Shown here piece by piece: positions 47,818 through 57,418 of a DNA stretch of 64,000 bases (within the stretch, counting starts at the first letter, position 1; each line of letters starts with the position of its first letter). The stretch is from Pseudomonas flexibilis (GTDB lineage: Bacteria > Pseudomonadota > Gammaproteobacteria > Pseudomonadales > Pseudomonadaceae). A model generated the notes under the pieces. It had not been told where the DNA came from. It saw nothing but the letters and a program-made list of their open reading frames with translations, and searched no databases. The position numbers were made by a program, and so were the translations under genes. The DNA lies in NCBI RefSeq assembly GCF_000802425.1, contig NZ_JRUD01000001.1:82224-146223 (forward strand). The letters are read 5' to 3'.

Positions 47818-48345
47818 ATGGACTATGAACGGCAACGTGCGTTCACGCTGGTGGAACTGATGATCGCGCTGGCGATCCTGGTGATCGCCGTCAGTTTGGC
47901 TGCGCCCTCGATGACACAGCTGTACCGCAAGCATCAGCTCGACGCCTATCAGGCTGAACTGATGCGTCTGATCGTGCAGGCCCGCCAGCATGCGCTGATC
48001 AACCAGCGTCGGGTCACCCTGTGCGCCCTGAATGCTCAGGGGGGCTGCGTCAGCATGAAGGCCGGCGTGCTGACCAGTTTCGTCGACGGTAACGGCAATC
48101 GGGCACTGGACGCCGGCGAGACGCTGCTGCAAACCCTGGCCATTCCGAGCCACGTGCAGGCGGACTGGGTGGGGACAAAGCCCCTGCATTCGCTGCATTT
48201 CAGCGGGCAGGGCACCACCTACCTCAGTAACGGCACATTCACCCTGTGTCACCAGGCGGGTCTGAACCGCTACGGCAAGCTGGTCATCAGCCGCCAGGGT
48301 CGGGTGCGTGCGGAGCGACACGAGCAGGGCTGCCCGCTGGGTTAG
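47818..48345 (+). CDS. fimT: Minor pseudopilin FimT
   Basis: 175-residue type IV pilin-like protein. The prepilin-peptidase site is QRAFTLVELM: the methylated-Phe+1 and Glu+5 are present, but residue -1 is Ala rather than the usual Gly. The hydrophobic helix that follows is typical. FimT is dispensable for twitching in P. aeruginosa and has been linked to DNA uptake in relatives. A gap of 167 bp separates it from fimU, so it is probably transcribed separately. Confidence 0.88.
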   Translation: MDYERQRAFTLVELMIALAILVIAVSLAAPSMTQLYRKHQLDAYQAELMRLIVQARQHALINQRRVTLCALNAQGGCVSMKAGVLTSFVDGNGNRALDAGETLLQTLAIPSHVQADWVGTKPLHSLHFSGQGTTYLSNGTFTLCHQAGLNRYGKLVISRQGRVRAERHEQGCPLG

Positions 48346-48414
48346 TTGTCTGGGCGGTAGCAGCCCTGTTTTGTGGGTTTTGCGACGTTGTCTGCAAATT
48401 CACCCATTTGCTCG

Positions 48415-48424
48415 ACCGTTTGCC
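48415..48424 (+). promoter_or_regulatory. AlgR-like box upstream of fimU
   Basis: ACCGTTTGCC differs at one base from the CCGTTYGTC core bound by AlgR. In P. aeruginosa AlgR activates the fimU-pilVWXY1Y2E operon from upstream sites. It lies about 90 bp before the fimU ATG. Assignment is by motif and position only. Confidence 0.4.
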
Positions 48425-48512
48425 CACGATTTCACACCAGCCATCGGTACCCCGATTGTCACGCCTGGGGGGCTTGCAGACACTGCGCTCGATTCTTCAG
48501 GCGAGGCGGGTC

Positions 48513-49034
48513 ATGCGATTCAACCAAGGCTTCACCCTCATCGAACTCATGGTGGCCGTCAGCTTGCTGGCGGTCCTGGCCGCATTGGCCGCGCCGGCGA
48601 TGGGCGACTTCATCGTTCGCCAGCGGGTCGCCAGCCAGGCGGGCGACCTGGCCCTGGCCATGGCGCTGGCGCGCTCCGAAGCGATCAAGAGCTCGACCAG
48701 CATCGCGGTGATCCCGGAGACGGTCAGTCCGAACGGCTGGGCGAATGGCTGGTGCGTCGCCCCGGCAACCGTAGCGAACTGCGATGACGCCGCGGTGCTG
48801 CGCCGATTCTCCGGCCGCAGCAACGTGACCATCAGCAGCGCTGCCCTGGCCAGCCCTTACCGGATCCTGTTCCTGCGCGATGGCACGCGAGGGGTCAGCA
48901 GCGGTCGTCCGCGTTTCAAGGTGTCTTCCCCGCAATTGCCCGCCACCGGCCAGAACGCCCGCTGCGTGTTGCTCACGCCGCAAGGCCGCACCGAGGTGTC
49001 GGCCACGACGCGGGATGCCAACTGCCCGCAATAA
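48513..49034 (+). CDS. fimU: Minor pilin FimU (GspH-like)
   Basis: 173 residues from ATG 48513, with GAGG upstream; the longer open frame lacks a leader. Prepilin leader MRFNQG then FTLIELMVAV, giving a canonical PilD site (G-1, F+1, E+5). The globular domain has paired cysteines (WCVAPATVANC; NARCVLL...ANC). It initiates the minor pilin complex with PilV/W/X. First gene of the operon; pilV follows after 16 bp. Confidence 0.92.
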   Translation: MRFNQGFTLIELMVAVSLLAVLAALAAPAMGDFIVRQRVASQAGDLALAMALARSEAIKSSTSIAVIPETVSPNGWANGWCVAPATVANCDDAAVLRRFSGRSNVTISSAALASPYRILFLRDGTRGVSSGRPRFKVSSPQLPATGQNARCVLLTPQGRTEVSATTRDANCPQ

Positions 49035-49050
49035 GGACGAGGGATCAGGA

Positions 49051-49629
49051 ATGTCGAACAAAGGAAACAGGCAGGCCGGCTTCTCGATGATCGAGGTGCT
49101 GGTCACCCTGCTGGTGTTCACGGTGGGGCTGCTTGGCCTGGCGGCCCTGCAGCTCAATGCGCTGCAGGGTACATCCGACAGTGCGCAGCGCTCGCAGGCC
49201 GCCGCCGTGCTGCAGGACCTGGCCGAGCGGATGCGCGCCAATCCCCAGGGGAGCGCTGCCGACTACGCGGCGGCCGTGAACTGCGCGGCCCTGCCGGCGG
49301 TGCGCTGTGCGGATCACGTCAATCCGGCCACCGGCGCCAAGGTCAATGCCGCCAGCTGCACCGCCGCGCAGATGGCCGCGTTTGACAGCTGGGAGGCGCG
49401 CTGCAGCTATGCCGCTCTGGCCAACTTCAATGCGGACGATGCGCGCTTCTCCAGTCGCGACTTCCTCACGGCGAGTGCCGCTGCGCCGGTGGTGGCGATC
49501 GGCAACGTCAACGGCGTGCTGTCGCTGACAGCCACCTGGCTGAGCAAGGGCAACGAGCCGCAGGAGCGTGGCAAACAGCAGCGGGGGGAAAAGGTCTTGT
49601 CCTCCCGGCTCGAGGAGATTCGTCGATGA
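49051..49629 (+). CDS. pilV: Minor pilin PilV (GspI-like)
   Basis: 192 residues from ATG 49051 (MSNKGNRQAG then FSMIEVLVTLLV), a canonical prepilin site. The C-terminal domain carries four cysteines (NCAALPAVRC; SCTAAQMA...RCSYA). Forms the tip/priming complex with FimU, PilW and PilX. Its stop overlaps the pilW start (ATGA), implying coupled translation. Confidence 0.92.
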   Translation: MSNKGNRQAGFSMIEVLVTLLVFTVGLLGLAALQLNALQGTSDSAQRSQAAAVLQDLAERMRANPQGSAADYAAAVNCAALPAVRCADHVNPATGAKVNAASCTAAQMAAFDSWEARCSYAALANFNADDARFSSRDFLTASAAAPVVAIGNVNGVLSLTATWLSKGNEPQERGKQQRGEKVLSSRLEEIRR

Positions 49630-50396
49630 AGTACATGATCGCTCCGGCTCGGCAGCTCGGCCTGACCGTGGTCGAACTGCTGGTCGCCCTGGTGCTCAGC
49701 CTGCTGCTGCTGACCGGCATCATCCAGGTGTTCCTGGCCAGCAAGCAGACCTACGCCACCAACGAGGCCATGTCGGTGCTGCAGGAGAATGGCCGCTTTG
49801 CGCTGGAGTTCATTGCGCGCAGTGTTCGGATGGGCGGCTATGTGGAACCAACCGCGCTGAGCTTGTGGCCGCCACTCGCCGTGCAGGGCTCGGGTTGCAC
49901 GGGGCTGTGTACGGAAACTGGCAACGGCAACGCCTCGGACCAGTTGGCCATCGCCTTCCAGCCACCCAGGGACCCGGTGACCGGGACGCGCCAGGACTGC
50001 GGCGGAACGACCGTGGATGACGATCGCGTCCTGGTCAACGTCTTCCATGTGCAGAACGGCAGCCTGCGCTGTTCTTCCTACCAACACACGCCCTACCAGG
50101 TGCTCACGTCGAACGTCGAGCTGGTCAGCGGCATCGATCGCCTGCAGGTGCTGTTTGGCATCAGCACCCAGGGGAACCTCGATAGCGCCAACCAGTATGT
50201 CTCGGCCGATCGCGTCACCAACTGGGAGCAGGTGCGTGCCGTGCGGGTGGCCGTGCTGGCCAATTCCCTCTCCCCCGTGTCGCCTGCACCACCCGCGCGG
50301 CCCTACATCCTGCTCGACGCCGAGCCGGTGAGCTTCAATGACCGGCTGGCCCGGCAGATCTTCACCACCACGATTCAGCTGAAGAACATTTACTGA
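49626..50396 (+). CDS. pilW: Minor pilin PilW (GspJ-like)
   Basis: 256 residues. The leader APARQLG is followed by LTVVELLVALVLS: a G-1/L+1 prepilin site with E+5. Long C-terminal domain with several cysteines (SGCTGLC; QDCGG; RCSSY). Overlaps pilV by 4 bp and is followed by pilX after 7 bp. Role: minor pilin of the priming complex, needed with PilX to present PilY1. Confidence 0.92.
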   Translation: MKYMIAPARQLGLTVVELLVALVLSLLLLTGIIQVFLASKQTYATNEAMSVLQENGRFALEFIARSVRMGGYVEPTALSLWPPLAVQGSGCTGLCTETGNGNASDQLAIAFQPPRDPVTGTRQDCGGTTVDDDRVLVNVFHVQNGSLRCSSYQHTPYQVLTSNVELVSGIDRLQVLFGISTQGNLDSANQYVSADRVTNWEQVRAVRVAVLANSLSPVSPAPPARPYILLDAEPVSFNDRLARQIFTTTIQLKNIY

Positions 50397-50403
50397 GGTC
50401 CCC

Positions 50404-50916
50404 ATGCTTCGAGTACCCCTTCGTCAACGCGGGGCCAGCCTGATCGTGGCCCTGATCTTTCTCCTGGTACTGACCGTTGCCGGCCTGACCGCCGTGCGCT
50501 TTGCCACGCTTGAGGAGCGCATGGCCAGCAACACCCAGTTCCGCAGCATGGCCCACCAGTTGGCGCAGAGCGAGATGCGCGCGCAGCAGCGCTTGTTCAA
50601 TACCAGCGCGGCGGGGCGTGCCCCGCTACTGGAGGCGCTGAATGCCGGAGTCCATGGCCTGACGTCCTCTCAGTTGGCCAACCTGGCCCTGCCGGACACC
50701 AGCCGTTTGCCCGTGGCGCTTGATGCTGAAATCGATCCTGCGGGTGCTGCCTTCCCCCGGCACAGCGTGCGTTTCCTGAATCAGCGGATCTGTGAGGACG
50801 GCAGCAGCGGGGACAAGTTCTCCTGCACCTATTACGAAGTGGCCACCACCGCCCGGATGGATGGCGGGGCCGAGTCGTCGCAGGTGCAGGGCATCGTATT
50901 CATGAGTAACCAGTGA
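50404..50916 (+). CDS. pilX: Minor pilin PilX (GspK-like)
   Basis: 170 residues. The hydrophobic N-terminus RQRGASLIVALIFLLVLTVAGL has G-1/A+1 and no Glu+5, as is usual for PilX. A cysteine pair is seen near the C-terminus (RICEDGSSGDKFSCTYYE). PilX links the priming complex to PilY1. Its stop is 14 bp before the next small gene. Confidence 0.9.
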   Translation: MLRVPLRQRGASLIVALIFLLVLTVAGLTAVRFATLEERMASNTQFRSMAHQLAQSEMRAQQRLFNTSAAGRAPLLEALNAGVHGLTSSQLANLALPDTSRLPVALDAEIDPAGAAFPRHSVRFLNQRICEDGSSGDKFSCTYYEVATTARMDGGAESSQVQGIVFMSNQ

Positions 50917-50930
50917 GCGAGGAGTGGGTC

Positions 50931-51272
50931 ATGACCCGGATCGGCGTATGTATCGCCTGCATTCTTGCGTTGGCGCTAGGAAATGCAGCGGCGCGGGAAC
51001 AAGCGATGCATGAAGTGCTTATGGAAACCATCGAATCCCAGCGGTTGATTTTCCACTGGCGGCACGAGCCAGAGCGTTTGGCAACTGTGCTGGTTTACAC
51101 CTGTTCGACCTGTGAGATTCAGCAGAAATTCATTGATCGAGAAACCCGGCTGATACGCGGCAACCAGGAGCTGGACATTTCGCTGCTCGGGCAAAGAGTC
51201 GAATGGGACGGTCATGTGACGATCTCCAGTGCTGATCCGAAGCGGATTCTAAAAGTCGAGATATTCGAGTAA
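50931..51272 (+). CDS. Small exported protein between pilX and pilY1
   Basis: 113 residues from ATG 50931, with GAGGAG seven bases upstream; an earlier GTG overlapping the pilX stop is less likely. Signal peptide MTRIGVCIACILALALGNAAA, then a short soluble domain with a C-x2-C pair (VYTCSTCEIQQKF). I do not recognise the family. P. aeruginosa has a small gene, pilY2, after pilY1; this one lies before pilY1 and may or may not be a counterpart. Its sequence is AT-richer than the pilins. Confidence 0.75.
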   Translation: MTRIGVCIACILALALGNAAAREQAMHEVLMETIESQRLIFHWRHEPERLATVLVYTCSTCEIQQKFIDRETRLIRGNQELDISLLGQRVEWDGHVTISSADPKRILKVEIFE

Positions 51273-51284
51273 GAAGGGTCAATC

Positions 51285-54200
51285 ATGGCAAGGAAATTAG
51301 CGCTGGCCGCAGGGGCCTTTCTCTATACGTTGCTGGCCTCTCAGGCGGTGCTGGCAGACGACATAGAAATCTACGTCACCCGCGATCTGCCGGCCGATCA
51401 ACGGGTTCGGCCGAACATTCTGTTCATCATCGACTCCTCCGGTTCCATGGGCACGGAAGTCTCCGGCACCAAGCCCAAGCAAAGTCGCATTCAGGTCGTG
51501 CGCCAGGTGACCAAGCAGCTTATCGATGAGTTGAAAGTCGCCGAGGATGTCAATGTGGGCATCATGCGCTTCAACGGCAATGATGGCGGTAAGGTCCTGC
51601 AGGAAGTTAAGCGGCTGACGAAAAATAATGCCGCCGACATGAAGGACGTTGTGGATGATATCCCTGCATCGGGGAATACTCCGCTGCTGGAAACATTCTA
51701 CGAAGCCTTTCTTTATCTGAGTGGTGGTAGTCCCTACTGGGGCAAGGAAGTCTTGCAGTGTGTTGATTGGGACCGCAGGGGAAACTGTACGAAGCGGGAA
51801 CTCGTTAATGTCAGTGTTGCGAGCTCCATCCGGGACGGCGCCTATATATCCCCGCTTACCCATAGTTGCCAGAAGACCAACATCATTTATCTCAGTGATG
51901 GCGAGCCAACCCAGGACACCAGTTCCAACGAGGCGGTGCGCAAGCTGGTGGCCGGCAAGAATGTCCGATATCCCGCCTCGACCTGCGGCAATGGTCAGGG
52001 AGCCTGCCTGCCTCACCTGGCCGAGTACATGGCCAATCAGGACATGGCTCCTGGCGTGAGCGGCACGCAGACGGTCAACACCTACACCATCGGTTTCGCC
52101 ATCGACCTGCCGCTGCTGAAGAACACCGCCGAGGCTGGCGGCGGCAAGTACTTCACCACCAGCAACGTCTCCGGGCTGACCGAGGCGATGAAGTCGATCA
52201 TCGTCGAGATCCTTGCCGAGAACACCAGCTTCGCCGCGCCCAGCGTGGCGGTGAGCGCCTACAACAATCTCGGCTACCGCAACGACCTCTATTACGCGCT
52301 GTTCCGGCCCGCCGAAGGCGACCGCTGGGTGGGCAACGTAAAGCGCTACAAGCTGACCCGGGATGGCAACGGCGACAGCCTGATCGTCGATCGCGACGGC
52401 AATCCGGCCGTGGACCCCCAGACCGGCTTCTTCCGCGATACCGCGCGCAGCTTCTGGTCATCGAGCACGGACGGGAAGGATGTGGCCAAGGGTGGCGTGG
52501 CCGAGAACCTGCCGGCTTCGCGAACGGTTTACACCTGGACCGGGAACGACCGTACCCCGACAGCCAATGCGGGTGTAACCGGCGCAGCCACCTTGGCAAG
52601 CCTTGCGGATACCCAGCAGCTGACCAACGCCATGCTTGGCGCGGCCAACAACACCGAGCGCAGCAACTTCATCAAGTGGGGCCAGGGACTCGATCCGCAG
52701 ACCAATACCCGCCGCCAGCAGGTGGCCGATATCCTGCATAACGAGCCGAAACTGGTGGCCTACCGCACCGATGAGAACCTGGCACGGGTCACCAATGCCG
52801 AAAAACCGACCAATGACCCCACGTACGATCCCGTGCTGGGCTCGTCCCTGGAGCAGCTGTTCCTGTTCTTCAGCAGCAACGAAGGCTTCATTCATGCCGT
52901 CGATGCCAGCACCGGGGTAGAGAAGTTCGCCTTCATTCCCAAGGAGTTGCTGCCCAACCTGGGTGCCTACTACAAGGATGCGAAGGGTGGAGCCAAGACC
53001 TATGGCATGGACGGGCAGATCAAGCTGTGGGTCGAGTACGGCCCCCTGGATGCCGACAACCAGACCCGCAGCCTGTCCAAGGCGTTCCTGTATGCCGGCA
53101 TGCGCCGGGGCGGGCGCAATTACTACGCCCTGGATGTCGCCAATCTTGATGCGCCCAAGCTCAAGTGGGCGATCAAGGGTGGCGTGACGCCGGGTTTCGA
53201 TGCGCTCGGGCAAACCTGGGCGGCGCCGATGCTGGGCCAGCTCAAGGTCAACGGCACGCCCACCAAGGTGCTGATCCTGTCCGGTGGTTACGACACCAAC
53301 CAGGACAATGACGAGCCGAACACCCCCAGCAACGATACACGTGGCAATGCGCTGTTCATTGTCGACGCCGATAGCGGGAAGCTGTTGTGGCGGGCCGGCA
53401 GCGATCAGGCGGCCGACCTGCAGATCGCCAGCATGACCAACAGCATTCCGGCCGAGCCGGCGCTGGTGGATGTCGATGGCAATGGTCTGGTCGATATCCT
53501 CTATGTCGCGGATACCCGCGGGCAGATCTTCCGCATCGATTTCAACCACAGCGGTGCCAACAGCACCGCGACGGGTGGGCGTGTCGCCAGCCTGGGCGGC
53601 ACTACGGCGGCGGACAATCGCCGTTTCTACAGCCCGCCGGACATCGCGCTGCACCGCGTGCGTGGTAGCCAGCCGCACTTCACCATCGCCATCGGCTCGG
53701 GCTATCGCGCCCATCCACTCAACGAGGACACCGAAGACCGCTTCTATGTGTTGCGTGACTACAACGTCTACTCGCCACCGACGAGTTATACGACGCTGAC
53801 CGAGGCTGATCTGACGGATGTTTCCAGTGTGAGTGTCAGTGGCGACGCGGCGGCGGCTATCCGCACGCAGCTGGCCGCCAAGGAAGCGGAAATCAGCGCG
53901 CTGAATGCGACGGTGGTGTCGGCCCAGTTGGCCCTGACGGACTATCGGGCCTCCAGCGGCCTGACCGGCAAGTATCAGCAGTGGCAACAGGAACAGGCCG
54001 AGGCGCTGTATCGCCAGCAGCAGATCGAGCAGATCCTCGAGCGGAATCCCTTCGTCGTGCAGCATGCGCCGGAATCCGAGCAACAGCGGGACTTCCAGGA
54101 GCAGATCGCCGATGTGCAGTCATTGCTCGATGGCTGGGTGGTGGCGGATCCGAACAACACCGATTTGATTGCCTATCGCAGTCAGCTGACCACGGTCTAC

Positions 54201-55361
54201 GGCAATCTGTTGCAGCGGCAGGCCTCTCTGGAAGCCTACCAGGCCACCGTGACGGCCAAGGAGGCGGAGCTGGTGGCAGCCCGCAACGACCCCGACAACG
54301 CAGATGTGGATGGGCTGGAGCAAGAGCTCGGCGATCTGCGTCAGAACTACGCAACTGCGGCCGCCGGGCGCGATCGGCTGAATATCACGCTGCCTGATCT
54401 GATCGACGCCGCCCGTGCTGCCACGACAGACCGTCAGTTAGCACTGGATGCGTTGCAGGCCGCCATCGCGGACGTCGGTTCCTGGGACAGCGGTGCCGGC
54501 CAGCTCGAAAGCGACCTCCTGGCGCGCGACGAACAGGGCAAGCTGCAGGACCTAGAGAATTTGGCCGACAGCCAGAGTAATGATGTCGAACTGCTCGACG
54601 ATCTCGAGGATGAGCGCCAGACGCATCTGGCCCAGGCCGCTGCCTTGCTGACCGCCATCGAAGCGCTGCAGGCACTGCCCTACGTCGACTCCCCCACGCT
54701 GACTGAGGAACAACTGGCGGCGGCCCGCGCGCAGTACGGCGACGACCTGACCATCCTCGAGGCCTACCAGTTCCTGCTGGACCAGGCGATCGCCACCGCC
54801 AGCGAGCGTCTGCCGGGCCTGCGCACCGAGATCAATGGCCTCTACGCCCAGCTGCAGCCGGGCGACAACTACACGCCCAACCAGACCCTGCTCGGCCAGA
54901 GCCAGGGCTGGTTCATGCGCCTGCCCCATGGCGAGAAGGTGCTATCGGCCTCGACCTCCTACAAGGGCGTGGTGTTGTTCAGTACCTTCAGCCCGCGCGG
55001 CCAGGCGGTCAGCACCTGCGGGCCGGATGTCGGACGGGGCCGCTACTACGCCGTCAACCTCAGCGATGCCAGCGGCGTGTTCCTCAAGGATGGTGTGGTG
55101 GTGCGCGGCTTCGACCTGAATCGCAGCGGGATTCCGCCGAGTCCTTCGGTGATTCTGGATGACAGCCCGTCCGGTGATTCAGGCAGCGACGGTGGCGGTG
55201 ATGATGGCACGACGCCTGGGACGGGGACTGGCACTGGTGGTTCCAATACACCTACAACTGGCGCCGGTTCTGAACTCGGCACGCCGGTCTGCGGCTATGG
55301 CCCCGGCAAGAGCTACTGCGAAAGCACCCCGGTCACACCCACCTACTGGAGAGAAAACTGA
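51285..55361 (+). CDS. pilY1: Type IV pilus tip adhesin PilY1 with large helical insertion
   Basis: 1358 residues. Signal peptide to about residue 24, then a von Willebrand A domain with MIDAS motif DSSGS at 50-54, the later GNTPLLE threonine and LSDGEPTQD. The C-terminal half is the PilY beta-propeller, with an EF-hand-like calcium loop DVDGNGLVD at about 729-737 (the site that controls retraction in P. aeruginosa). From about 856 to 1200 runs a long Gln/Glu/Ala/Leu-rich predicted coiled coil before the propeller resumes at [14 protein letters not shown]. No RGD tripeptide was seen. The Gly/Ser/Thr/Asp-rich tail ends with two Cys. The stop overlaps the pilE ATG. Confidence 0.9.
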   Translation: MARKLALAAGAFLYTLLASQAVLADDIEIYVTRDLPADQRVRPNILFIIDSSGSMGTEVSGTKPKQSRIQVVRQVTKQLIDELKVAEDVNVGIMRFNGNDGGKVLQEVKRLTKNNAADMKDVVDDIPASGNTPLLETFYEAFLYLSGGSPYWGKEVLQCVDWDRRGNCTKRELVNVSVASSIRDGAYISPLTHSCQKTNIIYLSDGEPTQDTSSNEAVRKLVAGKNVRYPASTCGNGQGACLPHLAEYMANQDMAPGVSGTQTVNTYTIGFAIDLPLLKNTAEAGGGKYFTTSNVSGLTEAMKSIIVEILAENTSFAAPSVAVSAYNNLGYRNDLYYALFRPAEGDRWVGNVKRYKLTRDGNGDSLIVDRDGNPAVDPQTGFFRDTARSFWSSSTDGKDVAKGGVAENLPASRTVYTWTGNDRTPTANAGVTGAATLASLADTQQLTNAMLGAANNTERSNFIKWGQGLDPQTNTRRQQVADILHNEPKLVAYRTDENLARVTNAEKPTNDPTYDPVLGSSLEQLFLFFSSNEGFIHAVDASTGVEKFAFIPKELLPNLGAYYKDAKGGAKTYGMDGQIKLWVEYGPLDADNQTRSLSKAFLYAGMRRGGRNYYALDVANLDAPKLKWAIKGGVTPGFDALGQTWAAPMLGQLKVNGTPTKVLILSGGYDTNQDNDEPNTPSNDTRGNALFIVDADSGKLLWRAGSDQAADLQIASMTNSIPAEPALVDVDGNGLVDILYVADTRGQIFRIDFNHSGANSTATGGRVASLGGTTAADNRRFYSPPDIALHRVRGSQPHFTIAIGSGYRAHPLNEDTEDRFYVLRDYNVYSPPTSYTTLTEADLTDVSSVSVSGDAAAAIRTQLAAKEAEISALNATVVSAQLALTDYRASSGLTGKYQQWQQEQAEALYRQQQIEQILERNPFVVQHAPESEQQRDFQEQIADVQSLLDGWVVADPNNTDLIAYRSQLTTVYGNLLQRQASLEAYQATVTAKEAELVAARNDPDNADVDGLEQELGDLRQNYATAAAGRDRLNITLPDLIDAARAATTDRQLALDALQAAIADVGSWDSGAGQLESDLLARDEQGKLQDLENLADSQSNDVELLDDLEDERQTHLAQAAALLTAIEALQALPYVDSPTLTEEQLAAARAQYGDDLTILEAYQFLLDQAIATASERLPGLRTEINGLYAQLQPGDNYTPNQTLLGQSQGWFMRLPHGEKVLSASTSYKGVVLFSTFSPRGQAVSTCGPDVGRGRYYAVNLSDASGVFLKDGVVVRGFDLNRSGIPPSPSVILDDSPSGDSGSDGGGDDGTTPGTGTGTGGSNTPTTGAGSELGTPVCGYGPGKSYCESTPVTPTYWREN

Positions 55362-55813
55362 TGGACCAGAAAGGCTTCACCCTGCTCGAAGTGATGATCG
55401 TCGTGGCGATCATCGGCATCCTCGCGGCCATCGCCTACCCGAGCTATCAGGAGCATACCCTGCGGGCAGGGCGGGCCGACGGCAAGGCCAAGCTGATGGA
55501 GATCCTGCAGGCTCAGGAGCGCTTCTACTCGCAGAACCAGCGCTATATCGCAGCCCTGGATGGCGATCCTTCCGCCGCGCCACCCACTGGTCTCGGCTAT
55601 GCCGCCGATCCGGTGATTTCCGACGAGGGGCGCTACAGCATCACGGCGGCGGCCTGCGGCAACGGCGCCGGGCAGGGCATCGCCAGTTGCGTGATCCTCA
55701 CGGCTACCCCGCGCGGGGCGCAGGCCAATGATGCCGCGTGCGGCAACCTGACCCTGAACAGCCGGGGCGAGCGTGGGCGCAGCGGCAACGGTAATCTCGA
55801 CGCCTGCTGGTAG
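55361..55813 (+). CDS. pilE: Minor pilin PilE
   Basis: 150 residues: leader MDQKG, then [27 protein letters not shown], the classical N-terminal pilin helix with E+5. The small C-terminal domain has paired cysteines ([21 protein letters not shown]...DACW). The ATG shares one base with the pilY1 stop. It couples major pilins to the FimU-PilVWX-PilY1 priming complex. It ends the operon, followed by a repeat and a strong terminator. Confidence 0.92.
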   Translation: MDQKGFTLLEVMIVVAIIGILAAIAYPSYQEHTLRAGRADGKAKLMEILQAQERFYSQNQRYIAALDGDPSAAPPTGLGYAADPVISDEGRYSITAAACGNGAGQGIASCVILTATPRGAQANDAACGNLTLNSRGERGRSGNGNLDACW

Positions 55814-55819
55814 GCGGCC

Positions 55820-55843
55820 GGAAAGGCGCCAACCGCCCTACGG
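55820..55843. repeat. Shared intergenic segment after pilE
   Basis: GGAAAGGCGCCAACCGCCCTACGG closely matches 29303-29327 and, inverted, 46548-46570. It is also flanked by GGCGG/CCGCC that can pair. Confidence 0.55.
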
Positions 55844-55858
55844 TCTGGTAATGGCAGA

Positions 55859-55892
55859 AACGACAAGGCCGGCAATCGCCGGCCTTGTCGTT
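55859..55892. terminator. Strong bidirectional terminator between pilE and ispH
   Basis: A perfect 15-bp stem (AACGACAAGGCCGGC / GCCGGCCTTGTCGTT) with an AATC loop lies between convergent genes. T-runs are short but the stem starts and ends in A/T pairs on both sides. Confidence 0.8.
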
Positions 55893-55906
55893 TGTTACCC
55901 GCGCAA

Positions 55907-56851
55907 TTACAGCGCCTTCACCCGCAGTTCCTTCGGCATGGAGAAGGTGATGTTCTCCGGCCGACCTTCCAGTTCCTCGGCACCCGTCGCGCCCCAGGCG
56001 CGCAGTTGCTCAATCACGCCACGCACCAGCACTTCCGGGGCTGAGGCGCCGGCGGTGATGCCGATCTTCTCGACTCCCTCGAACCACTCGCGCTTGAGGT
56101 CCTCGGCGCCGTCGATCAGGTAGGCCGGCGTGCCGATGCGTTCGGCCAGCTCGCGCAGGCGGTTGGAGTTGGAGCTGTTCGGGCTGCCGACCACCAGCAC
56201 CAGGTCGCACTCCACGGCCAGTTGCTTGACCGCGTCCTGGCGGTTCTGGGTGGCGTAGCAGATATCGTCCTTGCGCGGTCCGCCGACGTTGGGAAAGCGC
56301 TGGCGCAGGGCGTCGATGACCTTGCTGGTGTCGTCCATGGAGAGGGTGGTCTGGGTGACGAAGGCCAGCGATTCCGGCTGGCGCACCTGCAGGCGGGCCA
56401 CGTCTTCCTCGTTTTCCACCAGGTAGATGCTGCCGCCGTTGCTTTCGTCGTACTGGCCCATGGTGCCTTCCACTTCCGGGTGCCCGGCGTGGCCGATCAG
56501 CACGCATTCGCGGCCTTCGCGGCTGTAGCGCACCACTTCCATATGCACCTTGGTGACCAGCGGGCAGGTGGCGTCGAACACCTTCAGGCCGCGGCGATCG
56601 GCTTCGTCACGCACGGCCTTGGAGACGCCGTGGGCGCTGAAGATGACGATGTAGTTGTCCGGCACCTGGTCGAGTTCCTCGACGAAGATGGCGCCACGGG
56701 CGCGCAAGTCCTCGACCACGAACTTGTTGTGCACCACTTCGTGACGCACGTAGATCGGCGGGCCGAAGACTTCCAGGGCGCGGTTGACGATCTCGATGGC
56801 GCGGTCGACACCGGCGCAGAAGCCACGGGGGTTGGCGAGTTTGATGTGCAT
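55907..56851 (-). CDS. ispH: 4-hydroxy-3-methylbut-2-enyl diphosphate reductase
   Basis: Last enzyme of the MEP isoprenoid pathway. 314 residues from ATG 56851 ([15 protein letters not shown]). The three iron-sulphur cysteines are visible: C12 (RGFCAGVD), C96 (DATCPLV) and C198 (CYATQNRQ). The catalytic histidine context HEVVHN is present. Downstream of fkpB in the lspA-fkpB-ispH order typical of Pseudomonas. Confidence 0.97.
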   Translation of the reverse strand: MHIKLANPRGFCAGVDRAIEIVNRALEVFGPPIYVRHEVVHNKFVVEDLRARGAIFVEELDQVPDNYIVIFSAHGVSKAVRDEADRRGLKVFDATCPLVTKVHMEVVRYSREGRECVLIGHAGHPEVEGTMGQYDESNGGSIYLVENEEDVARLQVRQPESLAFVTQTTLSMDDTSKVIDALRQRFPNVGGPRKDDICYATQNRQDAVKQLAVECDLVLVVGSPNSSNSNRLRELAERIGTPAYLIDGAEDLKREWFEGVEKIGITAGASAPEVLVRGVIEQLRAWGATGAEELEGRPENITFSMPKELRVKAL

Positions 56852-56883
56852 GGCGGTGTCTCGTCGTGGTGGTGCTAGGCGTA

Positions 56884-56962
56884 GGGTGGAAACTCGCGAA
56901 GCGATTTTCCACCGGGTAGGCGCTGGGGTGTCAACGGTAGACAAGGCGTCGCGTTGTCTACC
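56884..56962. repeat. Two hairpins between fkpB and ispH
   Basis: 56884-56913 (GGTGGAAA...TTTTCCACC) and 56936-56944 with 56954-56962 (GGTAGACAA / TTGTCTACC) are two stems in the gap between fkpB and ispH. They belong to the hairpin family found at several places in the window. Confidence 0.6.
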
Positions 56963-56980
56963 CTATGGCCTCGGCTACCG

Positions 56981-57418
56981 TCAGGCGGCCTTGACGTCCA
57001 GGATCTCCACCTCGAAGGTCAGCACCTTGCCGGCCAGCGGGTGGTTGAAATCAACGGTGACCTGCTGGTTGTCGAAGTGGCTGACCACGCCGGGCAGCTC
57101 GCCCTTGGCGGCGTCCTGGAAGATGACCATCAGCCCCTCGGAGAGCTCCATGCCCTCGAACTGGCCGCGGGGCATGACCTGCACGTTCTGCGGATTGGGC
57201 TGGCCGAAGCCGTGTTCCGGCTCGATGCGCAGGCTGCGCTTGTCGCCGGCCTTCAGACCCTGCAGGGCCAGCTCGAAGCCGGGCAGCAGGTTGCCGTCAC
57301 CGAATGTGAAGGTGGCGGGCTGCTTGTCGAAGGTGCTGTCGACCACGTCGCCGCTCTCCAGCTTCAGGGCGAAGTGCAGGGTAACTTCCTTGTCCGGGCC
57401 GATGCGGATGTCAGTCAT
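56981..57418 (-). CDS. fkpB: FKBP-type peptidyl-prolyl isomerase (SlpA type)
   Basis: 145 residues from ATG 57418, which overlaps the lspA stop (ATGA). FKBP core: VTLHFALKLESGDVVDSTF, GDGNLLPGFELAL, EPEHGFGQPNP, with the inserted-in-flap domain of SlyD/SlpA proteins, but no histidine-rich tail, so FkpB rather than SlyD. Cytoplasmic prolyl isomerase/chaperone. Confidence 0.93.
   Translation of the reverse strand: MTDIRIGPDKEVTLHFALKLESGDVVDSTFDKQPATFTFGDGNLLPGFELALQGLKAGDKRSLRIEPEHGFGQPNPQNVQVMPRGQFEGMELSEGLMVIFQDAAKGELPGVVSHFDNQQVTVDFNHPLAGKVLTFEVEILDVKAA

Noticed and set aside
51285..55361. RGD integrin-binding motif in PilY1, as reported for P. aeruginosa
   Set aside because: No RGD tripeptide was found in the translated protein.
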